This document shows, piece by piece, positions 51,494 to 61,075 of a stretch of 64,000 nt of DNA. Every line of letters begins with the position of its first letter. Positions within the stretch are counted from its first letter, which is position 1. The translations under genes and the position numbers were made by a program. The stretch comes from Selaginella moellendorffii. Taxonomy: Eukaryota; Streptophyta; Lycopodiopsida; Selaginellales; Selaginellaceae. The DNA lies in NCBI RefSeq assembly GCF_000143415.4, contig NW_003314285.1:334896-398895 (forward strand), read 5' to 3'. Below the pieces are notes generated by a model. That model did no database searches. It was not told the DNA's origin and worked only from the letters and a program-made list of their open reading frames with translations.

Positions 51494-52669
51494 CTGCCAG
51501 GCGCTAGTTGCTAGTGCACGTCTTTGTCCTGGATTTTGTGGCTTCTTCAGTTGAACCCAGAGCTTCCGTGTTCTTGCCAATGTCTCGTGCAGACCCGATT
51601 TATAGCACGTTTCTTGCTTGACATTCTGCGCGTGGGAGATGTATATGATAGATCGGAGGGGCGAGTTGCCTTTTATCAGGTGGACAACTCTTGTCTTGAA
51701 GACTTTCTTCACCTCCTCGCCCACCATAATATCCACAACTATCTCTTGCATCGCCAAGCTAGAATGCTACCCGGAGACGGCATAGAACCGGATGTTCTGA
51801 TCGTCCAACACCTTCCTATTGATCAAGTCTGGAAACCTCGTCTTGCCCTTCATTGTTCGGTAGTAGAGGATCACGTCTGCGATGTCGGGTGTTACTGGAC
51901 TTGCCAGCATCTTCTGCTTCAGTTTCTCCACCCACTCATCAGATACTAGCCTGTGGTTGTATTTGCTTTGGATGTCGATACGGCTCACGTCGATTGTATA
52001 TACTTTGTTGGAATAGTAACAAGTACTATTATCTGCGACGATTTTTGCTGCCTCTTCTTGCTCTTTCTGCTCTTTGCGGCTCTTCTTTTTGGTGGGTGTA
52101 GTGTTCGAACCCGAGGCAATGGCATCACCGAGTAACTTCTTTTTTGGAGGAGAGTCGGACGTCGGCTTGAGCTTGACCACCCTTTTTTGCTTCGGGGTAG
52201 TTTCCAGATCGACCCCCTTCCCCTTCGCTTCGCGAACTGGAGGCACTCTCAATGGCTCAATGTTGGAATATAGTTTTTGAACATCGCCGTAGGTGAGGTC
52301 CGTGGATTCCATGTGATCCTCATAGACCCGTAGCATCTTTGAAATTGTGGGCCTCCTGGACAACCTCTCCCTAGCTCCCTCTAGGAATTCCTCATAGCCG
52401 CTGCCCCCCTCCGGGATGCCGCTAGGATGTGCAAGGTGGATCTTGAAGGCAGACGCTGTCTCTACCACAAGTGCCAGTCTATATTCTTGCATGGAACTGC
52501 ATGGAGTGTCTGTCACTTGGATAAGGATCCCCATGCATTCTTTTCTCCCACCATCTGTGTTGTACAGCCTTAGATCCTCGCCTTCCATCCCGAAAGTCCA
52601 ACTGGTGAGCTCCTCCCCCTTCTCTGCATCCACATTGACAGTGGCTGGAAGAAGAACGCAATTCCTCGC

Positions 52670-52908
52670 CTGTTCAGAAATGCACAACAATTAGAGCTGA
52701 TAGATGAAAAGCTAGCAGCTGGAAATAATGTGAGGCCACACGCCATTCACCACTGCATTAGATGTCTTGAGGCTGCATCCTAAGATGGCATGAGGCTACA
52801 CGCCATCTGTAACCGAACTGCACTCGAGAGCCCAATCGGTGCATGCCAATGTTGCTACTGAATGGCATGTGGCCTCATGCCATTTTCTACTTGGCCTAAA
52901 AGACTTAC
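52670..52908 (-). repeat. 239-bp intron holding three palindromic 22-mers
   Basis: Donor GTAAGTCTTTT and acceptor TTTCTGAACAG. Palindromes at 52724-52745, 52785-52806 and 52862-52883 are spaced 61 and 77 bp apart. It is by far the longest intron of the gene. Confidence 0.7.
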
Positions 52909-53109
52909 CATTTGAAGCAGAATGGAGGCGTGACAATTGAGGCCGGACTCGCTGGCGAATGTACACTGTGTGTGTAGCGGATCGTAGCAGCAAGGCTACT
53001 TTGCCACTTACAGTTGGAGAGTGGCGCTGAAATCTCCCAGGACGCCAAGTGGGTTGCATGTGGGTGGCGGAGTGGGCGGCGGAGTTGGCGGCGAAGTTAC
53101 AAACTGGGT

Positions 53110-53290
53110 GTGTCTTGAAGTGGACGCCGATGCACACAAGCGCGATGCGAGCGCGAGTGTGATGCAAGCGCGAGTGGACGCCGATGCACACGAGAAACCT
53201 GTAGAGAAGGTAGATGAGTGCGAATGTGAGCGTGATCGCGAGTGGGAGCACGATGCGAGCGCGAGTGTGCGAGCGCGAGTACGAAGCAAA
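53110..53290. repeat. GCGAGCGCGAGTGTGATGC minisatellite
   Basis: Degenerate units of GATGCGAGCGCGAGTG and GGACGCCGATGCACAC. The frames across it read as Arg/Ala/Ser repeats and are probably not coding, although the first exon of the fusion gene may lie near 53012. Confidence 0.7.
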
Positions 53291-53589
53291 ATGCAAAACC
53301 TAACCTCACACGCGCGAAATGTCACGACGGTTGGTAATCCCGCCATGTCATCATTCCTCGGACTTGGGCGCCACCATTAATTTCTGGATCGCCGCGCGCA
53401 TGCATGCACGTGAAATCCAAAAGAAATCCGCAACGTCATCATTCCTCGGACTGCATGCACGTGAAATCCAAAAGAAAGATCATGATTGGGATATCATTTA
53501 ATACCCTCGCTATATTTATACCATGCATGATTGGATATTCCAAAGCATCTTGTATTTCCAAAAATGCCAGATGTTCAGCTAAATAAATT

Positions 53590-53720
53590 GTCAGAGGATT
53601 TGATGTGACGTTCAAGCGTGTGGGCTCATGCAATTTTGATCCCAAAAAATGCACCAAAAAATGCTCGGCGTCATCTGGCGTTATCTCTTGAATGGCGTGG
53701 GGCCGCATGCCATTTTCAGG
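53590..53720. repeat. Internal direct repeat of the 12.4-kb element, copy 1
   Basis: GTGTGGGCTCATGCAATTTT, a block CACCAAAAAATGCTCG and a palindrome recur in the same order at 54545-54645; TCAGAGGATTTGATGTGACG is found before it here and again at 54857. Confidence 0.75.
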
Positions 53721-54185
53721 GGCACATAGGAGTATATTCCTAGAATATTTTAACACGCGCGAGATTGTTTTGAGTTTTCTAGAGATCCAACCGTTAGATC
53801 GCAACTAGATTTTACAGAATGGTATACAATGTCCTTCTTGATGACCTTGCAAAGAAGCATTCGATCGGACACCACATGAGACCACACAAGCCTTACAATG
53901 TTTCAGGGGCATTTGCCATAGATCCGACCGTTATTTTTTTCCAAGATTCTACAGTTTAGTGTGCATTGACCTTTCCATCGACACTGCAAAGGGACATCAC
54001 AATCAGATGTGGGATCACAAGAAACCAACTTCACTAACTCTGGTTTCACCAAGATCTACGTAAGGAGTTATGAAATGAAAGGACCCTCTTTATTGAAATG
54101 TGTTTATGGTCCTAGGGGCATTGTGACATATCAAAGGATTTTGCATCAAGTTCTGTATTTGCATGTTTATCAAGCTACTGAATTG

Positions 54186-54212
54186 CTAAACCCTAAACCC
54201 TAAACCCTAAAC
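54186..54212. repeat. Interstitial telomere-type repeat
   Basis: Nearly four perfect CCCTAAA units, the plant telomere unit, inside the 12.4-kb element. Confidence 0.9.
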
Positions 54213-54544
54213 ATGTGGCAAATGCTGCGTGAAGAAAGATGCCCTTTCTGGGCAAATACTGTAAGAGGCAGATGCCGAGCAGATGTATCTCAGGCTAGCG
54301 AAGGGGACAAACAAAAGCTAGCTATAAACATGACGGGATGCAAATAGATTACTAGGCTGGTCCTGCGAAAATCAAAAACCATAATTGAAAACATTGAAAA
54401 TGCAAAAAGAAAGGTTTATAATATTTTTGAATTTTAAGCAACCAAAGGAATGTAAGTAAGGCATGTGTTTGTAAGTTTAAAAATGCCTCAACCACTTAAA
54501 TTCCCAAGTAAATAAAGCTGTTTCTATTTTTGGTACAGGTAAAC

Positions 54545-54645
54545 TTTATAGCATGTGGGCTCATGCAATTTTGAACCCAAAAATGCACCAAAAAATGCTC
54601 GACTAGCATTATTCTTTGAATGGCATGTGGCCTTATATTGCCATA
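54545..54645. repeat. Internal direct repeat of the 12.4-kb element, copy 2
   Basis: Second copy of the block at 53590-53720, ending in the palindrome at 54620. Confidence 0.75.
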
Positions 54646-54954
54646 AATGGACGTACACACACAGCATAATTATTCCTTTACACGGCGAATAATCTTGGCG
54701 CGGATCGCTGACACGGCATGGCAAAGTTCGAATCACTGACATGGCACAGCTGGATCGAGGCAAGGACATGATGTGACAAAGTTCAACCTCCGACAGCATA
54801 GTCTTGAAGCTACTCAGTTTGAAATTTGTCAGAGGAATCATAAGATCTGGTTTGTCAGAGGATTTGATGTGACGTTCAACCGTGTGTTATTTTTGAATTC
54901 TCGAACTCATTCCTAGGTCTATCATTTTTGTGTGCCATGTTCTTGGTTCCGCTG

Positions 54955-55125
54955 AGCGCAGTGAGCGCTGCTTGTGTAAGCGGCGTTGTGAGCTGTGGTT
55001 TATGCGTCTACAAGCGGTTGCGGCATTGCGAGCGCCATTGCGAGTGGCAGTTTATGCGAGTGGCAGTTTGTGCGAGCGGCGCTACGAGCAGTTGCGGTGT
55101 TGCGAGCGGCACTGTCTTTGGTGTG
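54955..55125. repeat. GCGAGCGGCGTTG degenerate tandem repeats
   Basis: A run of short GC-rich units (GCGAGTGGCAGTTTATGCGA and similar) between the two divergent genes. Confidence 0.7.
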
Positions 55126-55392
55126 GCTACCGCTTCCTCTTGATATTCGGCACTTGTGCTTCCTGGTATGTTCACCATGGAATGGCTTAGGACCACATTT
55201 AGAAATGGCATGAGGCCTTATGCCATTAGTGGTACCACTAATGGCATGAGGGCTCATACCAATTTTGTGAATGCGAAATTTCACGTGGGTGTCAATAGCA
55301 TGTTTGAATAATGGCATGTGGCCTTATGCTATTTGGTATGTTATGATTTAGGCCATTCTCCAATCATTTTTTGTATGGTCTTAACTTCTTTT

Positions 55393-55496
55393 CTGCACTT
55401 TCAGAATGGCCTTCAGGGTTGGGGAAAAGGTTTACATTTTGAATCTGCACTTTCAGAATGGCCTTCAGGGTTGGGGAAAAGGTTTACATTTTGAAT
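55393..55496 (+). repeat. Perfect 52-bp tandem duplication over the start codon
   Basis: Two exact copies (55393-55444, 55445-55496) that include a splice-acceptor-like CTGCACTTTCAG and the ATG of the transposase-like gene. Only the second copy is in frame with the long open frame. Confidence 0.92.
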
Positions 55497-58400
55497 GGTG
55501 GGAAGAGAGTTGCAAAAGGGACCCTTATGTCTATGGATCGGAACTTTGTTATACACTGTCAAAGGCTTGGGGAAGGCAATGCTGCTGTATCAGTAGAGAC
55601 TGTCTTCGATGGGAATGTGGTCGCTATTGAACGAGGAGAGATGGTCGTCGGGGTAAATGTTGTTGTTGCCTTGAAAAATCTGCAAAAGAAAGCAGATGTT
55701 GGGGACAGCGCAAGTGCGACGCATGTTCCCTCCGTGGATCTTAAGAACCGTGCTACATGGATTCAGGCAAAGGTGTTTCTAAACAACCTCGAGGGGGAGG
55801 TGGTAGCTGAGGGCTTAGCCACAGTTGTCGATCCAAGAGATGCGGTTGCTAATCAAGAATTGGGCTGGGATGATATTGGAGTTGCAATTTTAGAGGTTGT
55901 TGACACAGAAGAAAACAGTCTGACTATTGGAAGCATTGTGCGGTGGAAATTGAGGCACTTAGTGTTTGAGAATGTGAAGGATTCACAATCAAACACCACT
56001 ACAACTGATGACAGAACATCTCTTCATGGGAAAAGAAAGTACACCTTCCTAAAGCGCAGCCAAAGGGATCTGAGCAACGAACCGAAAAGGCAGAAAATGG
56101 CGATGGAGGTTCGAATGGTCTCGACAGTTGCTTGTTGCAAGAGGAGGTGCTGTCAACATGCTGATTGGGATGCTATTGAAGAGGAGAGAGCAAGATACAA
56201 GACATTGTCCTAGAAGGCAGCTCGCAATTTTGTGTATGAGGCATTACGGTCATCTGTTGATGCTTCAGAACATCAGGTGGGGGGCATGGTTTTCCAGAGG
56301 TGTTTGGTCTGCATGAAGGCATGGAGAATCATTTATGGAGTCCCTCGAAACACATTCTACAGAATCAAAACTGAGTTCGAGGAACAAAGGGTTCAACAGG
56401 TAGTCCATGGGAACGACGGTACGCACAAAACCAAGGGTCATGTTGTATATGGAGAGGCAATCTTCAAGAGGTTTGTTGAGACATGTAGCGAGCAGCAACC
56501 ACATAAAACCCGCCTCTTGGAAGATGGAACACGAGACACCCAACGAGTTCTCCCTTCCATGTATACCAAGGGGGCCATATTGGAAGATGTGAATCGGGAA
56601 CTCCAGAGTAATGGCTACAGGAAGCTGAGCCAATCTAGATTTAGTAGATTGTGGAGCAACAGGTTTAGGGATGTGAGTATAGGAAAGTACTCCAGCTTTT
56701 CAAAGTGTGACGAGTGGACTGCTATCAAAATGGCTTTGTCGAAGAATTCTTGCAGCGCTCAAGAGCGAGAGACGTTGGTTAGAAGGCGGCTCGACCACAA
56801 TATCGAGCAGAGAAGCTGTAGGACTGCATATTATCATAACAGGATTCTCTCCATGGAGAGACCTGACTCTTACCTCTGCATCATCCACGACAAAATGGAC
56901 TAGAAAAAGACGTGCTTACCTCGACTCAATCCTGCCCTCAAGGCAATCTCTTCATCCATGCAGCTGCCTGTGTCTCTGTTTGGCATAATCGCTCATGGGC
57001 ATGGTGCCCAGAACTATGGGAACTTCTTTGTACCTCTATGGGGTGGCGGGGGTGCAAACATGATGATTGCGTCCCTAGCAAAACACTTAAGGTCTCTACA
57101 AAGTGCGCAGACTGAGCTGAACGGCCAACCCTTGCATAAGGCCCTTGTCGATCGAACCCCATACAGGGTTCAGCTGGAGGAGGAGCAAAGGCTTGCAGTA
57201 TCGCGTGGGGCCCCATGCCATCCCAGTGAATATGTTGGCCGTCAGATTGTAGGGTTATCATGTGAGGCCTCATGCCATTCCAACGAGGCTGGTCGCCCGG
57301 TGAATGCACAGCCTCATCCAAACGAAGCAGAATCTCAAGGAAGTTCTTGCGGCCGATGTGGCCTTCCACCCCATCTTCTGCTCCAAACAGACAATGCTGG
57401 CAGTGAGAACAAAAACATGTACGTTTTCGTGTACTTGGCGATGCTTGTTGCCAAAGGCATATTTGAAACGGTTACACTTGGCTTTCTCATGGTTTGGCAC
57501 ACTCATGAAGACGTCGATGCCATGTTCAGTCATCTGGAAGAGTCCCTCCGGCGATCCAATGTCCTCACCCTCCCACAACTCTACGATGAATTCCAAAATT
57601 GCATCAAAGGCACTGTTGAAGCTGCACTTGTGACAGAGGTTCCAGACTTTAAGGGGTTTGTAAGAGGCTACATCAGGGACGGATCCGAAATGCTGATTGG
57701 CCACTCCAAGCCTCTTCAGTTTCATTTCAGCATGCGTGACGGTGCTCCAGTGATGAGGTACAAGATGAGAGAATGGGACACACTGTGGCTGCCAGTGGAC
57801 GGCATTGAACTCTTCAAGAGAGATCCCATAACTGGGGAACCTATGATTCCTCAGGGTTCCCCACGGCCGATGCACCCGGATGGACTCAAAGACCAGGAAA
57901 GTATAGTGGCCGGGATTAGACAGCATATTGCCTTCTGGAAGAGGGGGTTGGTGTTTGGTGGAGAATCCTATTTTAAGAGGTGCAAGCCTTTGCTCAAATA
58001 CTGGGAGAAGATTATATCTGCTATCCAAAATGGGCCGGTTGTATATGAAGAATTGGAAGAGTCCTTTTGGCTAGAACCCAGAGCACCAGATAGTAGCGGA
58101 ATAATGTCCTCTGGAAATGCAGTGACAGATAACGATGTTGAGGATCACTATTGTGGGCTGAGGAACAAGAAGCCAGATTCAGCATTCAATCCAGTATAGG
58201 TCTGCAAAGGAATGGTCGTGCTTGTCAGACCCAGTAATAAAAAACAAATGATATGGGTGGGGCGCTGCATCACTGATGCAGAGGAGGACACGGAAACTAA
58301 CTCCTTCAATGTAACTGTGGAGTGGTTCAAGCCAAGTTCCGGATATACAAAGGATTGCCTAGAAAAGAGATGGGTGCTGAATCCAAGGGATCCCAGCATG

Positions 58401-58599
58401 AGCATATCGGTGGATAATGTTGTGCATGGTTGGATGCGGAAGCAGAGTGCCACCATCACCTTGCCAGACCATGCAAGAGATGCAGCAAGAGCATTCATAA
58501 CCCGGGTTCAAGGTGAGATTTATTAATATTCCTTTACTAAGTTTCTAATGTATTTTATTTCAAGGTGAACAATCCGAATCTGAATCAGAGGAGGCGTGA
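55458..58599 (+). pseudogene. Transposase-like gene (resembles DUF7869 family), three TAG stops
   Basis: Exons 55458-58512 and 58565-58599 (1030 codons; last intron 52 bp; ending EQSESESEEA). Residues 1-170 hold two similar units (VAKGTLMSMDRNFVIHCQRL; VAEGLATVVDPRDAVANQEL), like the repeats found beside plant transposases (DUF8039-like). Then CLVCMKAWRIIYGVPRNTFY, VHGNDGTHKTKGH, the KCDEWTAIKMAL block and DKMD. The core is LLLQTDNAGSENKNMYVFVY and GFLMVWHTHEDVDAMFSHLE, with acidic and His residues spaced as in an RNase-H-like fold, then GHSKPLQFHF. I recall this order from DUF7869 proteins of unknown function. In-frame TAG at 56211, 56901 and 58197, each one change from CAG. A possible small insertion lies near 57365. 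Confidence 0.68.
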
Positions 58600-59198
58600 T
58601 GGCATGGCGTGATGGTGTGAGGCGTGACACCAAAAAGGAGGTGTCCACTAGCGCTTAGGTTTATAATGGTGTGTGCCCTCAGGCCTTTTACTAAATCACC
58701 TTTGAAAGAAATGCAAGCCTCTATGTCGTAAAAAAAAGGTACTAGAGAAATTCCTTAATAATATGAATGTTATTTAGTTTCATGAAAATACACTAAGGGT
58801 CAAATGAGTTAAATGACTTCTCCAGACTAGCAATGCCTCTTGCTACACCTTCACAATTAGATTCGTTAGAAAAAGATAACATTGAATAATATCTAAATGT
58901 TCTCACCATTAAGTTATATGTCTGGCTATGACGTTCATCTTGGAAAGCTCACCACACGCTCAATGAACAAACAAATAGTGTGTGCGCGCATGCCATCGCT
59001 CTTCTTTAGCTTCAGATTCGGCTTGTTCACCTTGACAATGAGATTTATTATACAACCAGATGGACTCAGTCTGGACACAAAGTCACCGCGCTAGTCACCA
59101 TGCCCCAGATATGTCTAGCCCCTGGACAAAAAACATATAATTTCACGTCATTTTCAAATACTTGAAAATTTGTACCTAGTCCTATTTTACTGAATAAA
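58600..59198. other. 3' flank of the transposase-like gene inside the element
   Basis: Contains two degenerate palindromes and no supported gene; runs to the right inverted repeat. Confidence 0.5.
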
Positions 59199-59222
59199 TC
59201 CCACTTTAACGAAATAGAGCTT
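59199..59222 (-). repeat. Right terminal inverted repeat
   Basis: Reverse complement begins AAGCTCTATTTCGTTAAAGT plus GGGA. ATTT (59223-59226) follows as the second copy of the target duplication. Confidence 0.9.
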
Positions 59223-59493
59223 ATTTACGGAATGTAAAGATTATCCTGAATACAATGGTGTTCATCCCATGCCCAAATTCGCAATCTAGCATAATTTCAT
59301 ATTTATTAAGTTTCGAGTTAGTCTTAGAGACTAACTTTTGGTACTAAGGGTGGCTAAGGGTGAAAGCCCAAAGCATGCTCCAAATGTAAAATAGGGATAG
59401 TGGGTGGGGGTGGTTCTAAATGTATAATAAGGATAGTGGGTAGGTTAAGTATAATTAACCAATTTAAAGCATAATTTAGCTCTTGCTTGCATG
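59223..59493 (+). repeat. Family A LTR, right part, interrupted
   Basis: Continues the LTR from ATTTACGGAATGTAAAG through CAATGGTGTTCATCCCATGC to the CTTGCTTGCATG block. It is cut at 59494 by the family B LTR. Confidence 0.82.
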
Positions 59494-59679
59494 TGTGGGA
59501 CATAAATCCCTAAGCCCCAAAGTGGAGCTAAAAGGGTGCCATATGGTAGTGGCCGAAGCGAAAGCCAAACGAGCGTAACATGTTTGGACTAAAAGGCTCT
59601 GACTTGAAAGGTTGAGATCGGGAGTGGAATTCCCAACAAAGTGCTCAAGAAACAAGCATGAAGTGAGTAATAAAAGAGT

Positions 59680-59960
59680 CTAAGATGGACCCGAGATGGA
59701 GTCCGAGATGGACCTAAGATAGAGTCTGAGATGGAGTCCAAGATGGAGTCCAAGATGGACCCGAGATGGAATTTGAGATGGAGTCCGAGAAGGACCCGAG
59801 ATGGAGTCCGAAGTCAAGACCGAGATCGAGACTGAGACTGGGACCAAGACCGAGACTGGGACCGAGACCGGGACCGAGACTGAGGCTGAGGCCGAGGCCG
59901 AAACCGAGCCCAAGCCTGAGTCTAAGTCCAAGTCCTAGTCCGAGTCCGAGTTTGAGTTCG
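59680..59960. repeat. Tandem repeats inside family B LTR
   Basis: GATGGAGTCCGAGATGGACC units, then GAGACCGGGACC and CCGAGTCC units; reverse of the array type at 20050-20320 but with different unit numbers. Confidence 0.8.
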
Positions 59961-60509
59961 AGTCTGAGAGGGTGAAAGCCCAAAGCATTTGTCTCCCAGA
60001 CCCTGAGGGGTTTGGTGAGCTCCAAAAGTATAGTAGGGGGAGGACTCTAGTGGAGCCAGTTTGGCCAGGAAAGGCCAGTTTGGCCCAAGAAGGCTGTGCC
60101 CAAGTGTTGGGTGACGAGATAACCACTGGGAGGTCCAAGGCTAGAGTGAATATGGACTGTCAAGTGGGGTAGCTTGGTGAAGTGTTCAAGAGCCGGCTCT
60201 AGTTCCCTTGGGAGATCGAATGGTCGATGCTTTCAGTCCAAGTGTGGGTGGCATTACCTACTTGGATACCTGGCATGGCTCAATAGAACCTTGCTTTAAG
60301 CCCATCGCTAGAGCACCTAAAGACGGAAGGTGGGGAGAGTACATATGAGGCTTGCGTAAGGCCACGGTGTTTTGAAATGTTGTCCCAAAATCCCAGACTA
60401 TGGAAAGGAAAAGGAGTGGTCCTCTGATGTAGTGACCAATGATACGGTCATGTGGTGAGGAAGTCCCAGAGGACAGTGGGATTTAGTGGTCGGGCCTATG
60501 GGCCCTATC

Positions 60510-61075
60510 TGTAGCGCACCTTATCTCTCTTCTCTTAAGCCAACTGGAAAAGGGGCAATTGCTTGATGAGAGAGCCCTTAGTGGCTATTTTATCCCCATT
60601 TATCTCCCAAGGTTCCAAGGATCCACGGTGACAGTATATCCAAATCTCATCCCATGATCACATGCGCTACACTCACCCCCCCTTTAGAGATGTCAATGTC
60701 CTCATTGACTATTGACTAACAACCCCTACTGAGCCAAGGGGAACCAGCACCTCCATTTCCGCACTCAATCTACCAATCCTTCCATTGTATAGATCAGCTA
60801 TTCCATGTGAGGCAACTAGTCATCCACTCGTACCGCAGTCCCACGGTGGATACCTTCGTCCGTGGATACTCCACACAAGAGGAAGGACGTACGCATGGAT
60901 GTCTAATACGTACCGTAGCGCACTTTATCTCTCTCCCCTTAAGCTAACTGGAAAAGGGGCAATTGCTTGATGAGAGAGCCCTTAGTGGCTATTTTATCCC
61001 TATTTATCTCCCAAGGTTCCAAGGATCCATGGTGACAGTATATTCAAATCTCATCCCATGATCACATGTGCTACA
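60510..61075 (-). mobile_element. TRIM element, complete copy 2, nested in family B LTR
   Basis: LTRs 60510-60671 and 60914-61075 (162 bp each). Perfect target duplication CTATC at 60505-60509 and 61076-61080. The uninterrupted site is visible in the solo LTR at 19054-20699. The interior is 242 bp and lacks the primer site region kept in copy 1 (2571-2583), so this copy has an internal deletion made after, or carried in before, insertion. Confidence 0.92.

Larger units (their letters stand above)
47292..52965 (-). pseudogene. ParB-like / methyltransferase-like / acidic / FCP-NIF phosphatase fusion gene
   Basis: Exons: 52909-52965, 51494-52669, 50116-51439, 49979-50077, 49851-49940, 49658-49801, 49059-49610, 48987-49001, 48834-48941, 48202-48786, 47292-48154 (5013 bp, 1671 codons). 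Introns are GT/AG and, except for the first, 38-57 bp; the phases agree all the way, so it was one gene. ParB-like: YTIDVSRIDIQSKYNHRL to IRFYAVSG (51770-51960). Methyltransferase-like: SKGKCVVEYNCGGLFFRTAL (50250-50310), degenerate. Acidic Glu/Asp run at 49120-49270. HAD phosphatase: YCIVFDLNGVLF, LGVWTSM and EILIIDDSP (47720-48140); DLNG stands for the usual DxDG. In-frame stops: TAG at 51767, 50135 and 47577, TGA at 48254. An N-terminal exon beyond 53012 is likely. Confidence 0.72.
47236..58685. repeat. Dispersed palindromic 22-mer family (about 17 clear copies)
   Basis: The half-site is ATGGCRTGWGG followed by its own inverse. Copies: 47236, 48313, 48388 (perfect), 49620, 49811, 49952, 51451, 52724, 52785, 52862, 53692, 54620, 55205, 55241 (partial), 55311, 57200, 57257; degenerate traces at 46951, 58600 and 58664. 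All lie inside the 46850-59222 element and I found none elsewhere in the window. Seven are in introns, two (48313, 48388) in an exon where they encode EMACxHTPS, two in the open frame of the transposase gene, and the rest between the genes or in the 3' flank. Confidence 0.88.
46850..59222. mobile_element. 12.4-kb DNA element with terminal inverted repeats, apparently undescribed type
   Basis: Ends are inverted copies that start AAGCTYTATTTCGTTAAAGT (24 bp, one mismatch). ATTT precedes the left end and follows the right end. Removing the element and one ATTT joins two halves of a family A LTR at the exact homologous point (CATATTT-ACGGAATG; other copies have TATATCT-ACGGAATG). This is direct evidence for insertion with a 4-bp target duplication. 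Inside are two divergent genes: a ParB/methyltransferase/phosphatase fusion on the minus strand and a transposase-like gene on the plus strand. They are separated by 2.4 kb rich in palindromes and GC-rich tandem repeats. Both genes have premature stops, so this copy is dead or needs help from another. Confidence 0.88.

Noticed and set aside
57200-57311. Certain intron in the transposase-like gene around the palindromes
   Set aside because: An acceptor-like AATGCACAG exists at 57303-57311, but the frame is open throughout and no matching donor stands out, so I could not decide between an intron and coding sequence.
47292-58199. UAG read as glutamine (stop-codon reassignment) in the 12.4-kb element
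   Set aside because: Six of seven stops in its two genes are TAG at places where Gln would fit, but a TGA is also present, the other decayed genes in the window show mixed stops, and plant nuclear genomes use the standard code. Deamination of methylated CAG explains it better.
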